Assembly (NCBI GenBank): GCA_018715935.1
Contig: DVKR01000030.1
Coordinates: 1 to 64,000 of the forward strand
Source: Candidatus Aphodovivens excrementavium
Lineage (GTDB): Bacteria; Actinomycetota; Coriobacteriia; Coriobacteriales; Eggerthellaceae
Length of the DNA: 64,000 bases
Direction of reading: 5' to 3'
Shown here: piece after piece, positions 34,451 through 42,923 of the stretch
Position numbering within the stretch: position 1 is the stretch's first letter
How the letters are laid out: each line of letters starts with the position of its first letter
Notes under the pieces: generated by a model
Databases searched by the model: none
What the model was told of the DNA's origin: nothing
Seen by the model: only the letters and a program-made list of their open reading frames with translations
Program-made: the position numbers and the translations under genes

Positions 34451-36541
34451 CTAACGCACCGTATCGCCTGCTAAGCGGAATTCGAGTATACGCCTCCTGG
34501 CATCGGCTGCGCTCAGCACTACCGCAACCCGCTGACCAAGCCGCCAAACCCTGCCGCTGTCCTGTCCCACCAGTCGATGCAGATCCGCATCGAACGAATA
34601 GTACTCGCATCCCAGCTTGCGTACGGGCAAAAGCCCTTCTGCCGTAGAGTCCAACCGAACGTAGAGCCCATAGGCGGCTACCCCTGAGACCACGCCGGAA
34701 AACGCCTCTCCCACGTGCTGTTCTAGAAGCTCGATAAGCTTGAGCTCTTGCGACTCGCGCGCCGCCTCGTCTGCTTCTCGCTCCTTCTCCGAGCAATGCC
34801 GCCCAAGCCACCGTAGCGCAGAGACCTCCTGATCGTAGAGCTCAGGCCGTCCGTAGAGGCAGGCTTTCAGCATACGATGAACCACGAGATCGGGATATCG
34901 CCTGATAGGCGACGTAAAGTGAACATAAGCACTTAGCGCCAAACCGTAGTGCCCGTCGCACGTTGGGCGATAGTCGGCCCTCTTCATGGAGCGGAGCAGA
35001 AGCGAGCCCACCAGATCCGCCTCGCTGCGCCCCTTGCTTGCCGCAAGACACTCCTGCAACGCGAACGGATCGCCCGCCGCAAACTTCGTCGTGTCAACAC
35101 GCTCGAACCAGGAAAACTCCTCGAAAAGGGGGATAAGCCCGGCGAGCGCATCGGCGGCAGGACGTTCATGAACGCGAAAGAGCCCGGGGCATTCAGCCGA
35201 AACAAGATAGCATGCAACTGCCTCATTTGCCAGAATCATTGTCTGCTCAACCAAAGACGTCGCAAGGGTCTTCTTCCTCAGCACCACCTCAACAGGGCTC
35301 CCTTGCGCGTCAAGGCTCACCTTCGCTTCCACCGAAGGGAAGTCAAGCGCGCCTGCGTTGCGGCGAATCGCATCGCGAAGGCGCGCAATCCGAGAAAGCC
35401 CGGCGAGGCGCTGCGCGATCGGCGCAGGCACCCCCTCTTCTTCCGCGCTGCCCTCTAGCGCCGCCTGCGCCTGATCGTAGGTCAGCCGCGCATCGGAGCA
35501 AATCACCGCAGGATAGACCCGATAGCTTGCTACGCGCGCGCAGTCATCCAAAAAAAGATCAACCGTCAGAGAAAGGCGCGGCTCGTTGGGCCGAAGAGAG
35601 CACAAATCGCACGAGAGCTTTTCGGGCAGCATGGGCACCACCCGGTCGGCAAGATAAACGCTCGTCGCCCTGCTGCGCGCGTCGACATCCACCGAGCTGC
35701 CCCACGGCACGTAGGCAGAGACGTCGGCGATGTGCACGCCTAAACGCCACACAGGAGAAGCGGCGCCCTCCCAGCCCTTTCCCTGTAGTGCAGGTAGGTC
35801 TTCCGAACCGCGCAACACAGCCGTCTTAAGCGCAGTTTCGTCCTCTCCCACATAATCAAGCGACAACGCGTCGTCGAAATCGCGCGCATCGGTCGGGTCG
35901 ATGGTGCAAACGCAACGCTGCCGTAAATCTGCATACCCCTTTAAAAGAGCCTTGTCCACCTCAAGCGTAAGCCCTTCCGCCTCTTCGCTGCATGCGCGGG
36001 AAAAGCGCGTCTCGATCTTGTGCCGAGCGATAATCGACTCTATTCCCACCCGAGGCTTTCCCGCTTCTCCCAAAACCTCTTCCACCACACCGGTAGCTGC
36101 CGTATTGCGCGAAGGATAGGTGGTGATGCGGACACGCACAAGCGCACCGTCAGGCACGTCGGGAGACGCGCTGCGCTGAGTGAAAACGTCATAGGGAATG
36201 CGCGGGTCTTCCGGAACGACCACGCCGAAAGGATCGGCAACCTCATAGCGACCGACAAGCAACTCGTGAGCGCGCTCAATCACGCGAACAACTCGAGCCG
36301 CCGGCCGCCCTCCCGAGCGAGAGGCCCCACCCGCTGTTTTTCTATAGGATTTAGAAGAGGTTGCGGGAAGAGGGCTTATTTCCACGGTATCGCCGTCGAA
36401 GGCTCCGCCCAACTTAGCTGCAGGGATGAAGTATTCGCCCTCCGCCGTGCGAACGAAGCCATACCCCTCGGCGTGAACAATCAACGTCCCCGCAGGGTAG
36501 CTATGGGGCGCACGGCGCGTTTTAGAACGCGACCTTGCCAT
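34451..36541 (-). CDS. rnr: Ribonuclease R
   Basis: 3'-5' exoribonuclease of the RNB family that degrades structured RNA. 696 residues. Cold-shock domains come first (ILVHAEGYGFVRTAEGEYF in the sense of the family, given in part as EGYGFVRTAEGEYF). The RNB catalytic centre is DPTDARDFDDALSL, with four acidic residues. ADVSAYVPWGSSVD and YVHFTSPIRRYPDLVVHRML follow, then an S1 domain (FSGVVSGVAAYGLYVRLD). It begins 2 bp after the S41 protease stop, so the two are cotranscribed. The usual smpB partner is not adjacent. Confidence 0.95.
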   Translation of the reverse strand: MARSRSKTRRAPHSYPAGTLIVHAEGYGFVRTAEGEYFIPAAKLGGAFDGDTVEISPLPATSSKSYRKTAGGASRSGGRPAARVVRVIERAHELLVGRYEVADPFGVVVPEDPRIPYDVFTQRSASPDVPDGALVRVRITTYPSRNTAATGVVEEVLGEAGKPRVGIESIIARHKIETRFSRACSEEAEGLTLEVDKALLKGYADLRQRCVCTIDPTDARDFDDALSLDYVGEDETALKTAVLRGSEDLPALQGKGWEGAASPVWRLGVHIADVSAYVPWGSSVDVDARSRATSVYLADRVVPMLPEKLSCDLCSLRPNEPRLSLTVDLFLDDCARVASYRVYPAVICSDARLTYDQAQAALEGSAEEEGVPAPIAQRLAGLSRIARLRDAIRRNAGALDFPSVEAKVSLDAQGSPVEVVLRKKTLATSLVEQTMILANEAVACYLVSAECPGLFRVHERPAADALAGLIPLFEEFSWFERVDTTKFAAGDPFALQECLAASKGRSEADLVGSLLLRSMKRADYRPTCDGHYGLALSAYVHFTSPIRRYPDLVVHRMLKACLYGRPELYDQEVSALRWLGRHCSEKEREADEAARESQELKLIELLEQHVGEAFSGVVSGVAAYGLYVRLDSTAEGLLPVRKLGCEYYSFDADLHRLVGQDSGRVWRLGQRVAVVLSAADARRRILEFRLAGDTVR

Positions 36542-36543
36542 GG

Positions 36544-37824
36544 CTACACCGAAATGGCGGACTGCGCAGTCTCCTCCGCCAAAGCCAGCTGGTTGTCGTA
36601 GCCTCCGTCCTCGGCGCCCACCACGAAATCAGGCACAACGCCCAAACCGTCTATCGAACGCCCCTGAGGGCTTAAATAATACGCCGCCGTATAGCGCAAC
36701 GCCCCGCCAAAGGAAAGCTCGCGAACCACCTGAACCGAACCTTTCCCCATGGTAGTCTGTCCAACCAACGAGGCGCGCTGATTGTCTTGAACTGCCGCCG
36801 CAAGCACCTCGGCAGCAGCGGAGGTGTTCTCGTTGACAAGAACGACCAAGGGCTTGTCGGTAATTACCTCTCCCGTCGCCTGACGCGTGGTAACGCCTGA
36901 GTTCGTCTCGATCTGAACGATGATGCCGTTGCGCACGAACAAGTTGGCAATTTCCACCGCTTGCGACAGATATCCGCCCGGAACATCGCGGATATCCAGT
37001 ACGTAGGCTTGCGCTCCCTGAGACTCGAGATCTTCTACTGCAGAACGGATAAGATCAGCCGAGTTGCCAGATATCTGGCGCAAAGTGATAACTCCCACGC
37101 CGGCGTCGGTGAGCGTAGACTCGACGTTCACCGTCGTAGATTTGGTGCACGTCAGCGCAGTAGTGAACTCCTCGCCGCCTTCAGATCCCGAGGTTTCCGG
37201 TCGGCGCCACGTCACCACAACCGACGCGCCTTCCTCCCGATCGAGCGCGGCAAGCACTTCGGTCTGGGACCACTGACGGCCACGATCTCCGTCTATCGCC
37301 ACGACGAAGTCGCCCTCCTGCACGCCGGCGGCCTGAGCAGGCGATCCGTCAAACACATCCACCACATAGGCATTGCCGTTCGATTCCCCGAACAAAACCC
37401 CGATGCCTTCGTAGTCATCGCCGCCGTCCTGTTCGAGCTGGGCGTATTCCGAAGGAGAATAATAGCGAAGGTAAGGGTCTTCGGTCGCGTCCGCCACCGA
37501 AGCAAGCACGCCGGCGGTCGTTTGATCTAAATCGTAGGAGTCAAGGCTCTCCTCTGAGAGCAGGTCTTCAACCTCCTCCACGCGTTTAGACAGAGAATTG
37601 AAGACGTTGACCTGCTCTGCGGCACCAGGGGCGGTGTCGTCCCCCACAAGCGCGGTGAATCCCAATGCCGAAAGCATCGACTGGTCTCCACGGACGAAGA
37701 AGCCAAGGCAAAAGGCGCCCGCCACCACAATGACGGAAACAAACACCCTGATAAGACGCAGGTTGCGAGCCCGTGCCTTGCGCGCGGACGCCGCAACCTG
37801 CTTACTGTCGCTATGTTTTGCCAT
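36544..37824 (-). CDS. S41 family (CtpA-like) carboxy-terminal processing protease
   Basis: Membrane-anchored periplasm- or wall-side protease. 426 residues. One N-terminal transmembrane segment (VFVSVIVVAGAFCLGFFV, about residues 28-45) is followed by a PDZ domain (FDGSPAQAAGVQEGDFVVAIDG, given in part as GSPAQAAGVQEGDFVVAIDG). The tail-specific protease core has the catalytic Ser in NENTSAAAEVLA and Lys in TTMGKGSVQ. The motif DIRDVPGGYL replaces the commoner DLRNNPGG. Genes ftsX and ftsE upstream suggest a link to division or wall turnover. Confidence 0.92.
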   Translation of the reverse strand: MAKHSDSKQVAASARKARARNLRLIRVFVSVIVVAGAFCLGFFVRGDQSMLSALGFTALVGDDTAPGAAEQVNVFNSLSKRVEEVEDLLSEESLDSYDLDQTTAGVLASVADATEDPYLRYYSPSEYAQLEQDGGDDYEGIGVLFGESNGNAYVVDVFDGSPAQAAGVQEGDFVVAIDGDRGRQWSQTEVLAALDREEGASVVVTWRRPETSGSEGGEEFTTALTCTKSTTVNVESTLTDAGVGVITLRQISGNSADLIRSAVEDLESQGAQAYVLDIRDVPGGYLSQAVEIANLFVRNGIIVQIETNSGVTTRQATGEVITDKPLVVLVNENTSAAAEVLAAAVQDNQRASLVGQTTMGKGSVQVVRELSFGGALRYTAAYYLSPQGRSIDGLGVVPDFVVGAEDGGYDNQLALAEETAQSAISV

Positions 37825-37842
37825 ACAGCGCTAAACGCCTGC

Positions 37843-38748
37843 CTACACCTTAAGGTAGCGGCGCATGGCCAGGGCAGATCCAATAAGGCCGATGAGAAGG
37901 CCGGCAATGACAAGAATCACATACACGAAGATAAACGCATTCAAGCTGAGGTCGAAGGGCAGAAACGCCAGAGCGCCTTGCACCTGGGGCAGAACGAAAC
38001 TGCGCAGAAGCTCAAGGCAGCCTACCGCCAGAAGCGAGCCGATAACAGCGTGAAGCGCGCCCTCCATGAGAAACGGCCCGCGAATAAAGCCGTTGCTCGC
38101 ACCAACCAAACGCATGATGGCGATCTCTTTGCGGCGAGCCAGAATCGCCAGACGAATCGTGTTGTTGATAAACACCATCGCAATGAAGATCAGCAAGACG
38201 ATGAGAGCCAGGCCGATGTAGCGCACGTAGTTGGTAAGCGAGAACAGGCGCTCAACCGACTTCTCGCCATAGCGGACATCTTCGGAGGGGTTTCCTTCGG
38301 TGTCGCAGATCTTCTGATAGTCTTCGTTGGCAATAAGGTCTTCTGCAACCTGCTGCACCATCTGAGGATCAGACAGCTCAACGTCGATAGAAGCCGGCAG
38401 TGGGTTGGATCCGTCGAGGGCATCGACGATGTCCGAGCTGGTGGACTGGAAATTCTCCAACGCCTGCTCTTTGGTGGTAAAGCCAACAGACGCCACCGAC
38501 TCCTGCGAGGAGAGGTAGTTCATCACCGTGTCGATATCCTGCTGCGAGGCATCGTCCGACACGTAGGCGGTAATGGAGACTTCGCTTTCTACAGAAGAGA
38601 TGATGTTTTCCACCATGCGGCCGCCCACCAAGAAAATACCGATGATGAGCAGCGACAAGAAAATAGTGATGATAGACCCTAAAGCGGTGGACAGGTGACG
38701 CGTGAAGCCGGTAAGCGACTCGCGGAAAAAGTAAAACAGACTAGACAT
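37843..38748 (-). CDS. ftsX: Cell division protein FtsX
   Basis: Membrane subunit of the FtsEX complex that controls peptidoglycan hydrolases at the septum. 301 residues with four transmembrane segments and a large extracellular loop after the first. Motifs: [20 protein letters not shown] at the N terminus, [22 protein letters not shown] in the cytoplasmic part (given in part), and a last helix before [12 protein letters not shown]. Overlaps the ftsE stop by 8 nt. Confidence 0.95.
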   Translation of the reverse strand: MSSLFYFFRESLTGFTRHLSTALGSIITIFLSLLIIGIFLVGGRMVENIISSVESEVSITAYVSDDASQQDIDTVMNYLSSQESVASVGFTTKEQALENFQSTSSDIVDALDGSNPLPASIDVELSDPQMVQQVAEDLIANEDYQKICDTEGNPSEDVRYGEKSVERLFSLTNYVRYIGLALIVLLIFIAMVFINNTIRLAILARRKEIAIMRLVGASNGFIRGPFLMEGALHAVIGSLLAVGCLELLRSFVLPQVQGALAFLPFDLSLNAFIFVYVILVIAGLLIGLIGSALAMRRYLKV

Positions 38749-39598
38749 CGAACCCGTACACCCCCCTGTCTTGGTCGCGCGTAAGGCAGCCGCGATCCAA
38801 AGCGATGACGCGACGGCGCATGTTGTCTACCATTTCGCGGTCATGGGTTGCCACCAAAACCGTGGTGCCCGTGCGATTGATGCGCTCGAGAAGGTCCATG
38901 ATTCCGCGAGAGGTTTGCGGATCAAGGTTGCCCGTAGGCTCATCGCACACCAGCATAGGAGGTCGGTTCACAATGGCGCGCGCAATGGAGACGCGCTGCT
39001 GCTCGCCACCAGAAAGCTGGTCGGGCATTTTGTTGAGTTTGTCCTGCAAGCCAACCAAGCGCAGCACCTCGGGAACCTGCGTCTTGATAACGTGGCGGCT
39101 CTTGCCGATTACCTCAAGGGCAAACGCCACATTCTCGAATACCGTTTTGTTCGGCAACAGCTTGAAGTCCTGAAACACGCAGCCGATGTTGCGGCGCAAG
39201 TAGGGCACGCGCCAATTGCGCATCGTGCCCAGATCCTCGCCCGCAACGTAGATGTGGCCTTCGGTTGGCTTGATTTCGCGAATGAGCATGCGGATGAAAG
39301 TCGACTTACCCGAGCCCGAGTGACCCACCAAAAAGATGAACTCGCCTGCATAGATTTGCAGCGAGATGTCCGAGAGGGCCGGACGGTTTGGCTGAGCGGG
39401 GTACACCTTCGTCACATGGTCAAACGTAATTACCGGCGTGCCAGTCTGCTGGGGAATGTCTTCTACCTCCAGCACAGGCAACGACTGCGACAGCTGAGCG
39501 CTCATCTGAGCCTGACGAGAATGCGCTCCTCGCGCTGCGCGAGCGCGACGGGGCGTCGCCGGCTGAGCGGCTGTCGCCTGATCAATATCGTTCGTCAC
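38741..39598 (-). CDS. ftsE: Cell division ATP-binding protein FtsE
   Basis: ABC ATPase partner of FtsX. 285 residues, about 55 longer than usual because of an N-terminal Ala/Gln/Arg-rich extension before [11 protein letters not shown]. Walker A is [11 protein letters not shown], the Q-loop [20 protein letters not shown] (in part), the signature [16 protein letters not shown], Walker [13 protein letters not shown] and the H-loop [12 protein letters not shown] start at 39598 after CGGAG; an internal ATG (MSAQLSQS) would shorten the extension. Confidence 0.94.
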   Translation of the reverse strand: MTNDIDQATAAQPATPRRARAARGAHSRQAQMSAQLSQSLPVLEVEDIPQQTGTPVITFDHVTKVYPAQPNRPALSDISLQIYAGEFIFLVGHSGSGKSTFIRMLIREIKPTEGHIYVAGEDLGTMRNWRVPYLRRNIGCVFQDFKLLPNKTVFENVAFALEVIGKSRHVIKTQVPEVLRLVGLQDKLNKMPDQLSGGEQQRVSIARAIVNRPPMLVCDEPTGNLDPQTSRGIMDLLERINRTGTTVLVATHDREMVDNMRRRVIALDRGCLTRDQDRGVYGFDV

Positions 39599-39655
39599 AG
39601 AATGCTCCGTTCATATAGCGATGTACTGAGACTTCAACGCATTTTATCAGATGGC

Positions 39656-40627
39656 TTACCGTTGACGTACCTTTTTCACAGCTTCGACAATAGAGGGAGC
39701 GTCTAAGTTGAAATACTCAAGAAGCTCCTCGAACTCGCCAGACTTTCCGAACCTGTCCTGCACGCCGACGAACTCCACGGGCGCAGGATGACGGCGTGCA
39801 AGCGTCTCGGCAACCGCCGAACCCAAACCGCCAACGACGCTGTGCTCCTCGGCAACAACGGCGCAGCCGGTCTTTTCCACCGACGCAACAATGGCGTCTT
39901 CGTCTAGGGGCTTTACGCTGAATACGTCAATCACTTCGGCATCGATTCCTTGTTCGGCAAGGATGTCCGCCGCCTTTAAAGCCTGCTCGACCTCAACGCC
40001 GCAGGCAAAAATCGAAACATCGGAGCCTTCTCGCAAAACGTACGCGCGTCCTACTTCCAGCTCCACCCCATCGGCATAGACGGAAGGAACCGACGCCCTG
40101 CCCATGCGCACGTAAACCGGGCCTTCGGTCTGAGCCGCAGCGCGAATGGCCGCGCGCGCCGCCGCGTAGTCCGCGGGAACCAAAACGCGCATGCCCGGCA
40201 GGCCGCGCATAAGCGAAATGTCCTCGAGCATCTGATGGCTGCCTCCGTCAGGGCCAACCGACACGCCGGCATGCGTGGGAGCCACCTTGACGTTGAGCTT
40301 GCTATAGGCAACCGTATTGCGTATCTGGTCGTAGGCTCGACCCGTGCCAAACACCGCAAACGAACCGGTAAAGGCAATATGGCCGGTAACCGCCAAACCC
40401 GCTGCGACGTCGATCATGTTCTGTTCGGCGATTCCGCAGTTGAACAGACGCTTCTCATATGCAGGGTCGGCATCTGCGAACTTTTTCGTCGTCGTAGAGC
40501 CCGACAGATCCGCGTCAACCGCAACGACCGGCAGACCCTCTGCCGCAAGCTCGGCCAACGTCACGCCGTACGCCGCACGCGTGGCGCGCTTTACCTGCTT
40601 TTCCTCGGCGCTCGCCAGCTTAACCAC
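39656..40627 (-). CDS. Transketolase, C-terminal half
   Basis: Second subunit of a split transketolase (or TktC-like protein). It carries the pyrimidine-binding domain (FNCGIAEQNMIDVAAGLA with the catalytic Glu) and the C-terminal transketolase domain (FSVKPLDEDAI, EEHSVVGGLGSAV). About 323 residues from a GTG (GTGGTTAAGCTG) that overlaps the end of the N-terminal-half gene by 8 nt, with GGAGG 6 nt before it. Together the halves act in the non-oxidative pentose phosphate pathway; rpe elsewhere in the window serves the same pathway. Confidence 0.92.
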   Translation of the reverse strand: MVKLASAEEKQVKRATRAAYGVTLAELAAEGLPVVAVDADLSGSTTTKKFADADPAYEKRLFNCGIAEQNMIDVAAGLAVTGHIAFTGSFAVFGTGRAYDQIRNTVAYSKLNVKVAPTHAGVSVGPDGGSHQMLEDISLMRGLPGMRVLVPADYAAARAAIRAAAQTEGPVYVRMGRASVPSVYADGVELEVGRAYVLREGSDVSIFACGVEVEQALKAADILAEQGIDAEVIDVFSVKPLDEDAIVASVEKTGCAVVAEEHSVVGGLGSAVAETLARRHPAPVEFVGVQDRFGKSGEFEELLEYFNLDAPSIVEAVKKVRQR

Positions 40628-41471
40628 GGCAGGCCTCCTCTCCTTCAGTGCAGCCAAGATCAGCCAAAGCCAAGGCAAGCTGATCGGCATTGGGAGCCTT
40701 GCCGTGCCAGCCGGCTTGTCCTTCCATGAACGAGACGCCCTTGCCCTTGACGGTGCGGGCGACAAATACATGAGGCTTGCCCTCGCGCGATGCTTTCGCA
40801 GAAGCAAGCGCCTCAATCAGCGCAGGAATGTCGTGCCCGTCAACTTCTGCGGCATCCCAGCCAAACGCCGCGAACTTCGCCGCAATATCGCCCGGATCGC
40901 ATACCTCTTCGGTTGAGCCGTCGATCTGCAGTCCGTTGCGGTCAACGATGGCGACAAGGTTGTCGAGCTTGTGGTGCGCCGCAAACATGGCAGCTTCCCA
41001 CACCTGGCCTTCCTGGCACTCTCCGTCGCCAAGCAAAGCGAACACCGTCTGGGACGTGCCGTCAAGCTTCAAGCCGGCAGCAGCGCCGCAGGCAATCGAA
41101 AGGCCTTGACCCAAAGAGCCCGTAGAGACCTCCACTCCGGGCACCTGGTTAGAATCGGGATGACCCTGAAGGCGGCTGCCCAACTTGCGAAGCGTCGCAA
41201 GCTCTTCTTCGGGGAAATAGCCCGCCTGCGCCAATGCCGCATACAAGGCAGGCGCCGCATGGCCTTTTGCCAGAATGAAGCGATCTCTTCCCTCCCACGA
41301 CGGCTCGTCAGGTCGATGCTCGAGCACACCGCCAAAATACAGCGCGGTGAGAATGTCGGCGCAAGATAGCGAACCGCCCGGATGTCCGCTACCTGCTTCG
41401 GCAATCATGCGCACGATGTTAACGCGCATATGCCGTGCCTGTTCGGCCAATTGCTGTGCCTGCATGGGCAT
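40620..41471 (-). CDS. Transketolase, N-terminal half
   Basis: ThDP/pyrophosphate-binding subunit of the split transketolase, about 283 residues. Motifs: AEAGSGHPGGSLSCADILTALYF (in part), GSLGQGLSIACGAAAG, and the ThDP signature GDGECQEGQVWEAAMFAAHH (DGxxxE at LLGDGECQEGQ). RDRFILAKGHAAPALYA is also typical. Start chosen at ATG 41471 (MPMQAQQLAEQ), 5 nt after AAGG; ATG 41465 is an alternative. The downstream gene supplies the remaining domains. Confidence 0.93.
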   Translation of the reverse strand: MPMQAQQLAEQARHMRVNIVRMIAEAGSGHPGGSLSCADILTALYFGGVLEHRPDEPSWEGRDRFILAKGHAAPALYAALAQAGYFPEEELATLRKLGSRLQGHPDSNQVPGVEVSTGSLGQGLSIACGAAAGLKLDGTSQTVFALLGDGECQEGQVWEAAMFAAHHKLDNLVAIVDRNGLQIDGSTEEVCDPGDIAAKFAAFGWDAAEVDGHDIPALIEALASAKASREGKPHVFVARTVKGKGVSFMEGQAGWHGKAPNADQLALALADLGCTEGEEACRG

Positions 41472-41602
41472 GTCATCCTTTCTGTGCATCTTGGCGCAGC
41501 CCTATCATGCGGCGCCAAAGCGGTACCGCACCATTCTACACGCCTTTTCCCCTGATAAAAGTTAAAAGCTGAATCACCACGGCGTTTATTCGAAACGACG
41601 GA

Positions 41603-41620
41603 CCGGCGAGCGCGCCGGTT
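41603..41620 (-). repeat. Short hairpin after prfB
   Basis: A perfect 7-bp stem (ACCGGCG with CGCCGGT, 4-nt loop) directly after the prfB stop. There is no T-run, so termination is uncertain. Confidence 0.4.
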
Positions 41621-41622
41621 GG

Positions 41623-42720
41623 CTACTGCGCCGCCTTCCAGCGGTGATACCCAATCACGAACTCGTCGAGATCGCCACCGAGCACGGCGTCAACGTTGCC
41701 CGTCTCAATACCGCTGCGCAGGTCTTTTACCATCTGGTAGGGATACAGCACGTAATTGCGGATCTGGCTGCCGAACGTGTTTTCCATGCGCTCGCCGCGC
41801 AGCTCGGCAAGCTCCTCTTCCCTTTTCTGCCGCTCAAGCTCGTAGAGCTTGGCGCGTAGCACCTTGAAGGCGGCTTCCTTGTTCTGCAGCTGGCTTTTCT
41901 CGTTTTGACACGTCACCACAATGCCGGTGGGAATATGGGTGAGGCGCACGGCGGAATCGGTGGTGTTTACGCACTGCCCGCCCGGACCGCTCGAGCGATA
42001 CACGTCAACGCGAACATCCGCCACGTTGAGATCAACTTCGATATCGTCAGGCAAAACGGGGAGCACCTCCACACCGGCAAACGTGGTATGGCGGCGTTTC
42101 TTGTCATCGGTGGGGCTAATACGCACCAGACGGTGAACGCCCGACTCGCTGGTGAGCATGCCGTAGGCGTTGCGACCCTCAATTTGAATGGTCGCCTTGT
42201 CAAGGCCAACCGCATCAGAGCCAGCAACCACGTCCAAATCGCGCACCTTCCACCCCTTGCTCTCCGCATAGCGGGTGTACATGCGGTAGAGCATCTCGGT
42301 CCAGTCCTGGGCTTCAAGGCCTCCCTGCCCGGGATTGACCGTGAGAATGGCGTCGCCCGCATCAAAACGCCCCGAAAACCACGAGGCAACCTCCAGCCCG
42401 TCAAGCATGGCGTCCAGGCGGCTTAAGCCTTCTTGCGCCTCGGCCGCAAACAGATCGTCTTCCGAAGCCAGCTCAAATGCGGTTCGCACGTCCTCAAGCA
42501 AAGCGCGCGCGTCGAGATACTCCTGGATGGTGGCGCGCACATTGCTCGCCTGCTTCGAGACGACCTGGGCGTGGGTGGTATCGTCCCAAAACCCAGGGCT
42601 CGCAATCTGCTCGTCGAGCCGAGCAAGCTCGGCTTCCTTTTCTTCTATATGCAAGTAGGCATGCGCATCGTCCACGCGTCGCGCAGCCTCTTTGAGCTCT
42701 TTGATTTCCTTGTCAGCCAT
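41623..42720 (-). CDS. prfB: Peptide chain release factor 2, with SPT in place of SPF
   Basis: Class I release factor, 365 residues. The GGQ loop is intact (SSGPGGQCVNTTDSAVR, Q249), and the C-terminal part shows TCQNEKSQLQNKEAA. Domain order and the HRLVRISP context identify RF2 rather than RF1. The codon-reading tripeptide reads SPT (residues 202-204), where RF2 normally has SPF. The gene is a single uninterrupted frame: there is no internal UGA and no programmed +1 frameshift near codon 25, as in many actinobacteria. The ribosome binding site is poor. It is read after secA across a 203-bp gap. Confidence 0.94.
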   Translation of the reverse strand: MADKEIKELKEAARRVDDAHAYLHIEEKEAELARLDEQIASPGFWDDTTHAQVVSKQASNVRATIQEYLDARALLEDVRTAFELASEDDLFAAEAQEGLSRLDAMLDGLEVASWFSGRFDAGDAILTVNPGQGGLEAQDWTEMLYRMYTRYAESKGWKVRDLDVVAGSDAVGLDKATIQIEGRNAYGMLTSESGVHRLVRISPTDDKKRRHTTFAGVEVLPVLPDDIEVDLNVADVRVDVYRSSGPGGQCVNTTDSAVRLTHIPTGIVVTCQNEKSQLQNKEAAFKVLRAKLYELERQKREEELAELRGERMENTFGSQIRNYVLYPYQMVKDLRSGIETGNVDAVLGGDLDEFVIGYHRWKAAQ

Positions 42721-42889
42721 ATCGTTTCTCGCAACAAAAACCTAAGGGGAACTAAAAGATGGCGCCAGCAAAAAACGGCGAAACGCCCTTCTTCTCGCGC
42801 GACGCCAAGGCGCTTCATGGCCATGGCACATAAGTCTCTGGGGGTTGCGCGAGGCAGAAAGCGAACCGCCGCATCGCCGCATCGGCAGA

Positions 42890-42915
42890 CCCCGACTGCC
42901 GGCAGGCGGTCGGGG
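42890..42915 (-). repeat. Hairpin between secA and prfB
   Basis: CCCCGAC and GTCGGGG form a 7-bp stem over a 12-nt G+C-rich loop, 9 bp past the secA stop. No T-run follows on the minus strand. It may be a weak terminator or 3'-end structure. Confidence 0.45.
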
Positions 42916-42923
42916 CCCTAGAC

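Noticed and set aside
41623-42923. Programmed +1 frameshift in prfB
   Set aside because: The single frame from ATG 42720 covers the full RF2 with no internal stop, and no slippage motif is seen near codon 25 or upstream.
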